Source: Opitutaceae bacterium
Lineage (GTDB): Bacteria; Verrucomicrobiota; Verrucomicrobiia; Opitutales; Opitutaceae
NCBI GenBank assembly: GCA_025457685.1
Contig: JALOTV010000001.1
Location: 1 to 42,081, forward strand
Reading direction: 5' to 3'
Length of the DNA: 42,081 bases
The notes beneath the pieces were generated by a model. It saw only the letters and a list, made by a program, of their open reading frames with translations. It searched no databases and had not been told where the DNA came from. Shown here piece by piece: positions 25,608 to 33,600 of the stretch; within the stretch, counting starts at the first letter, position 1; the number at the start of each line of letters is the position of its first letter. Both the position numbers and the translations under genes were made by a program.

Positions 25608-28600
25608 TCAGGGCGCGGCGGAGACGGCGACGCGGAGAAAGCGGCGGGGCGATGCCGCCACGGGGCGGGTATCGCTCACCGAGAGCGGGCCGGCCAGATT
25701 TTGCGCGCCGATACTGTGCCAGATTTCGGCCCACGGACCGTCGAGTTCGTCGCCGGCGTGAACGGCGTAGCGAAGGAACGGATCGTTCACCCGGGAAAAA
25801 TCCAAACGCAGGCGCCGCCCGTCACCAGCGTCGTCAAGCGTGATCGCGGGCGCGGCGCGCGATGCGGCGGAGAGGGGAGAGGAGCCGAGTGCATATTCCA
25901 GCAAATTGGCCAAGCCATCGCCATCGGCGTCGGCGGCGTCGGCCGCCTCGCCCGCGTTGGCCGATGTGCCGAAGACCGACATGCGCCAGACCATGAGCGG
26001 GGTCGGTGTAGAAGCGGAAACCAATTGGGATGCCACGCCGGGCCCCGCTGAGTTAATGCTGGATACCGTGTAATGGTAGGTCGCGCCTGCGGTGAGGCCG
26101 GTGTCGCGCCAGGATGCGCCGGACACTTGATTGGCGACGATGGTGAACGGGCCGGCGGCGGAGAAGGCGCGCATTATCCGGTAGCTCACGTCCGGATGGT
26201 CGACCGGCGTCCATGACAACGCGATGGCACCCGGCCCGTCCGGGATCGCGGCAAGGCCCCCGGGTGCGGGCGCGGTGCGACCGACGATCTGGAAGCCGGC
26301 GACCTTGAGCCTTTGCGTGCCGCCGTTGATGTTGACCGCGGTAAAGGTCGCGGTGAGAGGACCGGAGAGATTTTCGAAGCGCACGTAGTTGCCGAGTTCG
26401 ACATCCATGCCCGAGCCCAGCGTGGTGGAACTCGCCCGCAGGTAGTCACCGGGACCGGCTACCCGCGTGGCTGTGCCCGTGCGGACGAAGTAGGTGGTGT
26501 CGCCGATGGTGAAGCGCCCACCGCGATCGTTGGCCCCGGGCGTGTTTTCATCGGGATGGACGTAGAAGTAGACGTCGTAGTTCGCGTGCGGTATGCCGGT
26601 GACCGTCAATGTGGCGGGGGTGCCGCCGAACTTGTCCAGCACGGTGCGGAAAAGGGAGGCCTCGTCTCCGAGCGAACCTCCTCGATCACTGAAGCCGCCT
26701 GAATTGCCGTTGGTCAGCGTGGCGGTGACTCCGGTGACGGGGCGTCCGGCGGCGTCCAGCAATCCGGATTCGATAGTGCCGCCGGAAAAGTTGTTCCAAC
26801 GGGTGGCGCGAACGCCGGGTGCGCCGGCACGGTCGGACTCGACCATTGTTGCTCCGCTTGTCGGAGCGAGGTTAATGGAGAGGACGGCTGCGGCAGAGCC
26901 CGCTAGAATGGAGTTGGCATGTGATGGGTAGCTCTCGCCGTGCGAGTTCGTCGCGGTGACCGTGTAGTGGTAGGTCAGGCCCGGGAATGTGTTGGTATCC
27001 ACGAAAGTGGTGCCGGTCGCGGCGACGGCGATCACGTCGAATGGACCTTCCGGTGAGGTGGAGCGTCGGATGGTGTAACCCGTCGCACCGGAGGCGGGAG
27101 CCCATGTGAGCTCCGGTCCCTCCGTGCTTAGCGCGAGTTCGAGCCATGCGGGCGTGGCTGGCGCAGGTGCGGCATCGGATACGGCGTCCAGGGCCAGGAC
27201 CACCGTGCTTCGCGGCGGCACGGCAATGGTGGAGCCTGATTTGGATGCACCCGTGACGAGATCGGTGGCCGACACGAAATCCCTCGGTGTGCGCAAGTCG
27301 CGGGTGCGCTCGGCGGAGAGGTTGAGACCGAAGAGAAATCGCCCAAAGCGAAACGCGTAAAAATCCGGCCGCCCGCGAAACGGATCGTCGCGCGAAGCCC
27401 CGGGGGGCGAGTTGCCAAGTGGCAGCTTCTCGCCGGCGTAGGCGTTGCGCGGAGGGGCGGGCGGAACGTATAAGTCGGCCTCGGGCTTGTCCACGCGGTT
27501 GGGGCGGACAAAGAATCGCCCGCTGAAATCAAACAGAGGCGTGGTCTCCATGGTGCCGATCTGGTCCCAGACGCCGTTGGTGTAGTGGAACCGCGCCACG
27601 CCGTTTATCCCCGTGCCGGCTTTCGCCTGCCAGTAGGGCGCTATCCAAAGGCGCTCGGAGCCTTTTTGTGCGGCGACCACGCCGTTGACCTCGTCCGCCC
27701 AGGCAAAATCCGGCCGGCCGTCGCCCATCGGGAGTCGGTGCCCCGGGTCGGTTGCGCGGGCGACGACGGCGTAATCGGCGAAGACGTCCAGTGCGTTGAG
27801 CGTGGCGTAACCGCCCTGGGTCAAGGAGGGGAAGAATTGTCCGTCGGCCAGCATCTGCTTGGCGTAGCCGATGGCGAGGGGATCCAGGGTGGTGGCGGCG
27901 GTGAGCATGCCGGCGAGGGCGCCGGTGCGGTCGCCGTAGGCCGATTCGCCCCCGAAGCCGTTGCCGTCTGATTCGCCCGCGCCGCGCCAGGCAAGGTAGC
28001 CTATGGCGGCCATGCGCGGGTGGTGCAGCAAACCGGCGGGCTCGACCGCCGGACGGCGAAAGGCGGCGCGGGCGCGGAGCATGAGGGCCGCTTGGTCACG
28101 TAGGGCGGGGTCGCCGCTGAGGCGGTGGAAACGCGCCACGTAACTCTGAAGTTCACCGTAGTTCGTGCCGACATAGCCCCATTCGCGGGTCAGCCCCTTG
28201 GGTGTGACTTGGAAGTAGTCATCCCCATATGGCCGGCTGGAGCCTCCTCCCGGCAGATCGGAGCCAAGCCATGGCCGCAGCCCGGCCGCCTCGTGAAGGT
28301 AGCGCAGCGCCTCGGCCTCGGGCCAGGCGCGAGGGTCGCCGAGCGCACGCAGACCGAGGTTGGCTTTATATATGTTTTGGTCGGCGAGCATGCCTTGATT
28401 GGTCAGGGCGCGACCGTCCCGGTTATATCTCCCAAACTCGCGGCTGGCGTGCAGCATGTCCGCCCAGCCATGCCGGCGAAGGCGTGTGCCACCGGCGCCG
28501 AAGTCGACGAGCGTGTCCAGTTCCGGCGCGAGTTCCGCGGACAGCCGTTGAATAGCGTATCCAATGGGCCCATACAAACCACCCCAGTCGTCATCAACCC

Positions 28601-29567
28601 GTCCGGGATTGGCGGCGTAGTCGGTTGCGTGCAGGTCGATCAACTCCCGCACCCGGAGCGGAACGGCCGGATTCAAGTAGCCGGGCAGCGCGACTTGAAA
28701 CGGGTCGATCCTCCCGTCCACATGGTAGGAGCAGGCGAGAAATTCCACGCCGCCGGGAGTGAAATTGGAGGACGCGAGCGAGGGGGCGGTGTTTAGGCGA
28801 TTGTTGATTTGTCCCCGCACGGAGGCGAAATACGCGCTGTTGGATCCGAGCTGGCTCGTCGCCGACAGCGCCGGTCTGGGCGTGGTGACCGGTTCCGTTC
28901 CCTGGACCTCGCCGACCGGGTCGAGCCGCGGCTCGATGTGCGTATAGGCGCGATATATGCCGCGACTGGGCGCCTTCATGGTGAATTGGTAATTGCCGCC
29001 ATCGCCCTCGTAGCCGGCGCCGAGCGCATAAATCCGACCGCTGGCGATTATCCTGAAAGTGAGCGACTCCCTCCCCTGGGTCATCCAGAGGGGCAGCAGC
29101 ACGGTGGAGTAAAAAAAGCGACCCGGCAGGCTGGGACCGTAGCTGTCGTCGGTGAGGTTGGCTTGGTGGTCACCCTCGTGCCGATAACCGATTTGATATT
29201 CCACCCCGTCGAGCAGCACATAAACGTAGAGTCTGCCCTTCGACAGGTCGCCACGAGCGTCGTCGCCGCCCCAGAGCTTGGCGGAAAAGTAAGTCCGCCT
29301 GGTAGGATGGACCGCCAGGGTGAAGGTGGCCGAGCCGCCATAGATGCTCTCCGTTTCGCGCGGCTGAAAAACGCGATGCGGTTGGGCGAGAAGCGTGCCG
29401 CTCGGACCGGTGGCGACGGCGGAGTATTCCGCAACAAGACCGTGCTCGTTCTCCGACGCAGGATCACCAAAAATCACCTGGTCGAGCGCCGGCGCGGCCG
29501 ACGCGGCTGCGACAACCATGAACAATGCGGACAAAAGGCGTCTTGGGAAAACGAGGGGGAAATTCAT
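25608..29567 (-). CDS. Large secreted modular protein: unassigned N-terminal (putative alpha/alpha-toroid, enzyme-like) region, FN3, module X, FN3, TSP3-like C-terminal tail
   Basis: Start moved to ATG 29567 (MNFPLVFPRRLLSALFMVVAAASAAPA). Helical repeats such as 'GYVGTNYGELQSYVARFHRLSGDPALRDQAALMLRARAAF'; FN3-like 'PELTWAPASGATGYTIRRSTSPEGPFDVIAVAATGTTFVDTNTFPGLTYHYTVTATNSHGES'; tail 'DADGDGLANLLEYALGSSPLS...RRFLRVAVS'. Confidence 0.75.
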   Translation of the reverse strand: MNFPLVFPRRLLSALFMVVAAASAAPALDQVIFGDPASENEHGLVAEYSAVATGPSGTLLAQPHRVFQPRETESIYGGSATFTLAVHPTRRTYFSAKLWGGDDARGDLSKGRLYVYVLLDGVEYQIGYRHEGDHQANLTDDSYGPSLPGRFFYSTVLLPLWMTQGRESLTFRIIASGRIYALGAGYEGDGGNYQFTMKAPSRGIYRAYTHIEPRLDPVGEVQGTEPVTTPRPALSATSQLGSNSAYFASVRGQINNRLNTAPSLASSNFTPGGVEFLACSYHVDGRIDPFQVALPGYLNPAVPLRVRELIDLHATDYAANPGRVDDDWGGLYGPIGYAIQRLSAELAPELDTLVDFGAGGTRLRRHGWADMLHASREFGRYNRDGRALTNQGMLADQNIYKANLGLRALGDPRAWPEAEALRYLHEAAGLRPWLGSDLPGGGSSRPYGDDYFQVTPKGLTREWGYVGTNYGELQSYVARFHRLSGDPALRDQAALMLRARAAFRRPAVEPAGLLHHPRMAAIGYLAWRGAGESDGNGFGGESAYGDRTGALAGMLTAATTLDPLAIGYAKQMLADGQFFPSLTQGGYATLNALDVFADYAVVARATDPGHRLPMGDGRPDFAWADEVNGVVAAQKGSERLWIAPYWQAKAGTGINGVARFHYTNGVWDQIGTMETTPLFDFSGRFFVRPNRVDKPEADLYVPPAPPRNAYAGEKLPLGNSPPGASRDDPFRGRPDFYAFRFGRFLFGLNLSAERTRDLRTPRDFVSATDLVTGASKSGSTIAVPPRSTVVLALDAVSDAAPAPATPAWLELALSTEGPELTWAPASGATGYTIRRSTSPEGPFDVIAVAATGTTFVDTNTFPGLTYHYTVTATNSHGESYPSHANSILAGSAAAVLSINLAPTSGATMVESDRAGAPGVRATRWNNFSGGTIESGLLDAAGRPVTGVTATLTNGNSGGFSDRGGSLGDEASLFRTVLDKFGGTPATLTVTGIPHANYDVYFYVHPDENTPGANDRGGRFTIGDTTYFVRTGTATRVAGPGDYLRASSTTLGSGMDVELGNYVRFENLSGPLTATFTAVNINGGTQRLKVAGFQIVGRTAPAPGGLAAIPDGPGAIALSWTPVDHPDVSYRIMRAFSAAGPFTIVANQVSGASWRDTGLTAGATYHYTVSSINSAGPGVASQLVSASTPTPLMVWRMSVFGTSANAGEAADAADADGDGLANLLEYALGSSPLSAASRAAPAITLDDAGDGRRLRLDFSRVNDPFLRYAVHAGDELDGPWAEIWHSIGAQNLAGPLSVSDTRPVAASPRRFLRVAVSAAP

Positions 29568-29645
29568 GTGGAGAAACCGTCGGCCCCGTGGTCTGCAGGG
29601 TGCGGACAAAATTTGCCGATTGGCTGGTCCGGGCAACGCACAGCC

Positions 29646-29711
29646 TGTTTACACTAGAAACCTCACGTGGGAATTTAGCCGAGGAAGCGCCTGTGTTTTC
29701 CAGTGTAAACA
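29646..29711. promoter_or_regulatory. Candidate paired operator in the divergent intergenic region
   Basis: TGTTTACACTAGAAAC (29646..29661) and GTTTTCCAGTGTAAACA (29695..29711; reverse complement TGTTTACACTGGAAAAC) form a near-perfect inverted repeat with a 33-nt spacer, between the divergent 29567(-) and 29775(+) genes. Confidence 0.6.
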
Positions 29712-29774
29712 TTGGTGCCCTTGTCCAGTCCGGAGTGCTTTGTTGGCATGATGGCAACCCCAACCCTTCCGAAC

Positions 29775-30542
29775 ATGCGTATGTCCCTGCCCATTTTTTC
29801 CGCGAAGTCCCGAGGCCGAGGCTTCACCTTGATCGAGCTTTTGACCGTGATCGCCATCATCGGGATCTTGGCCGCCATTTTGATACCCACGGTCGGATCT
29901 GTCCGGCGCAAAGCGCACCAAAGCAAATCCGTCAGCAACCTGCGTCAGCTCGGCATCGCGATGCGAACCTTCGCCAGCGACAACAAGGACATTTTACCCG
30001 CCGCAAATTACAACACCTCCAACACGGGCGGCGGAAGTTGGGATGAGGTGATCCTGCCCTATCTCTCCATCAAGCCTGACGAAAACGGCGTGGTGGCGCC
30101 ATCGGCCGAGAATCTTTTCTTTCACCCGGGAGACAAGGCGAGGCCCAACGAAAGCCGTGCGCGCCGTTCCTACGCGATGCCTCGCGGTCAAATCTCCCGG
30201 CCGACGCCTGGTTTTTGGATAGGCATACATGACACCAGCCGTCCGTTCCTCCGCCGCGGCACGCCGCTGAGTTTGGTGCCGACGCCTTCGCAGGTCATCC
30301 TGCTCACGACGCGTCGCAACAACGGCGACAACAGCTTCGTGGGATCATGGACCTTTGCGGACATCGGCGATGTTTCCAGTCAGATAGTCGTGCCGGAGCA
30401 GACTGATCGTATAAACGGCAACGGCACGCTCGAGTTCCTGTTTGTGGATGGAAGCGTGAAGGTCATGCGTCCCGAGGCCACTTGGGGCCGTGAGCAATTC
30501 GGCACCGCGTCCAACCCCAAGGGATACTGGCCGGTGCACTGA
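29775..30542 (+). CDS. Prepilin-type N-terminal cleavage/methylation domain protein (pseudopilin-like)
   Basis: 'SRGRGFTLIELLTVIAIIGILAAILIPTVGSVRRKAHQSKSVSNLRQLGIAMRTFASDNKDILPAAN' plus 'GNGTLEFLFVDGSVK' near the C-terminus. Start could be 29775 or 29781. Confidence 0.88.
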   Translation: MRMSLPIFSAKSRGRGFTLIELLTVIAIIGILAAILIPTVGSVRRKAHQSKSVSNLRQLGIAMRTFASDNKDILPAANYNTSNTGGGSWDEVILPYLSIKPDENGVVAPSAENLFFHPGDKARPNESRARRSYAMPRGQISRPTPGFWIGIHDTSRPFLRRGTPLSLVPTPSQVILLTTRRNNGDNSFVGSWTFADIGDVSSQIVVPEQTDRINGNGTLEFLFVDGSVKVMRPEATWGREQFGTASNPKGYWPVH

Positions 30543-30643
30543 TTTCATGGTTCTGCGCCACGCCCTCGTTCTTTGCGGACGCCGGCGTGTTTCCCTGTTC
30601 GCCCATCTTCAAAAACTCCAGCGATCAACCCCTAGATTTCCCC

Positions 30644-33600
30644 ATGTTCCGCTCTTACTTCCCCCGTTTTCGCACTCTGCTCGCCGCCTTGACCGCGATG
30701 GGTGTTTCCCAGGCGCTTAACGCGATCGATGCGATCAGTTTTAATGTGCATGGCATCACCGCCGCGAACTCTCTGCTCGCGCCCACGGCACAGGCTGGTG
30801 CGCCGGCCGCGCGTTCCGCCAATTGGAATTCTTTCTTCGGCGCGCCCGTGACCACGGCCGTCGATGGCAACGGTCGCACCCTCGCGCTTTCCCTCGGCTT
30901 CGTGGTCGGCTCCACCGGCGGCAGCATCTTCGGCGGCGGCAACGCGACCGATGGCGATCCACGGATGTTTGGCAGCTTTTTCGATCAATATAACGGCACC
31001 CCGAGCACCTTTACGATCTCGTCCATACCCTACGCGACCTACGACATTTATGTGTATTGTCTCGATGCGACCACGGGCAACAACCGTGGCGGGTCTGTGA
31101 GCGTTGGGGGTGCGACTAAATTTATCCGCACCGGAATCGCGGCCACCGTCACCACCGCGGACGGTTCCGGCTACCTCGAGGCGACCGACACCGTGAACAA
31201 CGGGGCGACGACCACGCTGGGCAATTACGTGCGATTCACCGGACTATCCGGTTCCTCGCAGACCATATCGACCGTCGCTTTGAACATGGGCGATGCCACG
31301 CAGCGTTTGAAGATCGTCGGCTTCCAGTTGGTAAATACCGGAGCCGCTTTGTCCGCGCCAGCCTCGGCCCCCGCCGCGCCGGGTATCGTCGAGATTGTCC
31401 CGGGCAACCAACGTGCGATCGTGGTTTGGGGCCGCGCGCTCGACGCCACGTCGTATTCGGTGCGCCGCGGCACGTCCGCCTCCGGGCCTTTCGTCGAGGT
31501 CGGGGTCACCGACGCGATGACCACGAAATTCACCGACACCGGTCTCACCAACGGGGACACTTATCACTACGTCGTCGCCGCCATTAACAGCCAGGGAGCC
31601 ACCGAGGGTGCCTCCGCGTCCGCCGTGCCCACCGATGGCGCGTCGCTTCGCGGGGTCGGCGTCCAATTTCGCTCCGGTGGCACGGCCATGGCTGCGGCCA
31701 CCCTAGCGGGTGCGCCGGGCGCCAGGCAGGCGAACTGGAATTCCTTCACCGGCAACACGCTCGATGCGATGAGCACATTGGTGGACAACACCGGCTCGGT
31801 CGTGTCCGGGCTCTCCTTCACCCATGCCGAGGTAAACAACAACTGGACCAACGCCGGCAGTCCTACGGTGAACGACGTCGCCTTGTATTCAGGCCACCAT
31901 GACAAGTTCGACGGCACGGCGGCTAACTTGACCGTGAGCGGCATCCCTTACGCCCGCTACGACGTTTATTTCTACATAAAGGACGATACCCTTGATCGCG
32001 CGGGCAGCGTCAGCATCGGCTCCACCACCTATTTCATCACCAGTATCTATGGCAACGGCGGCGGTCATCCCGCGTCGGATGGCACCGGCTACATCCGCTC
32101 CGCCGACACCGAGGCGACGCTAAACGGCGCGATCTACGACGTCTCAACCATCGCCAAGGGCAATTACGTCAAGTTCGAGGGCGTGACCGGCTCCAGCTTC
32201 ACCGCGAATTATACCGCGCTGGCCACCAGCGCCGCCGCGCGCCGGTTGAAGGTGGCGGGTTTCCAGATCGTGGACACCACGCCGGCCGGTTCCCCGCCGG
32301 CCAGCCCCACGGGCCTCGTCGCCAACGGTGGCGACGCTCAGGTCTCGCTTTCGTGGAATCCTGCGTCATCCGCCACCAGTTACACCGTGAAGCGATCCGA
32401 GTCTTACAACGGCGCCTTTACGGATCTCGCGACCATTGGAGGCACCAGCTACACTGATTCCACTGCGGTAAACGGCACTTTCTATTACTATACGGTCACC
32501 GCGAACAACACCGGCGGCTCCAGCGTCAATGCCACGCCCGTTAGCGCCGTCCCCTTGAATTACGTCCCGCTTGCGATTGGCTTCGACTTGCACGGTCCGG
32601 CCGCAGTCGCGTTGGCGCCCGCTGAGCGAGCTGGGGCGCCTTCCGTTCGTTTGCCCAATTGGAATGGCCTGCCCGTTCCGGTCTCCGAGGCCGGTTTCGT
32701 CACGCCTGGAATCATCGTGGACAGCGCGGGCGCGGCGGTCACCGGCCTCACCCTCACCTACACCAATGGCACGAGCGGAAACGCTGGGGCCTCCTCGGGG
32801 TTGGCCGACGATGCGAAACTCTTTGGCACCTTTGCCGACATTTACGGCGATACGCCCACCTCCACTCCGCCGCAGCTTCCCTCGCGCTTGATCGCGACGG
32901 GCATCCCCTACGCCACCTACGATGTCTATTTCTACATCCGCAACGATGGGGCGGCGCGCGCCGCGGCCATCACGGTCAACGGCACCACTTATTACACCCG
33001 CGGCGGATTGGCCGACCCTCAGGCCAACGGTGCTGGCTATGTGCTAAACCAGGGCACGGACGCGGGGCCTGTTCCCGATCCGCTCGCCGTTCCCACGGTC
33101 GTGTCGACCATTCCCCAGGGCAACATGATTCTGGTCAAGGGCTTGAGCGGAGACCTCGATGCCACGCTTGCCGCCCAGTATGCCGGTGACGCTTTTCCGC
33201 GTCTCAAGCTCGGTGGATTCCAGATCGTGAAGTCCGGTGCGCCCGCGCCTGCTACCACCGCGCCGGCCTCGGTCGTCGGCGTCTCGGTCGTCGGCGGCGT
33301 GGGCCAAAACACCGTGACTTGGTCGCCGGTGAACGGTGCCACGGGTTACCGCGTGGAACGCGCCGACAGCCCGGCCGGGCCCTACGTGGCGCTCGCGACT
33401 GTGTCCGCCTTCGTCAACACCTACACCGACTCCAACCTGCCCGACAACACGACCTATTATTATCAAGTCGTCGCACTGAATTCCGTCGGCGATGCCGTGG
33501 CTTCCTCGGTGGTTTCCGGCACGACCAACCTCGCCCCCGCGACCGGCCTCGCTGCCACCGCCGGCGACGGCCAGGTCACGCTCTCCTGGACCGGCACCGC

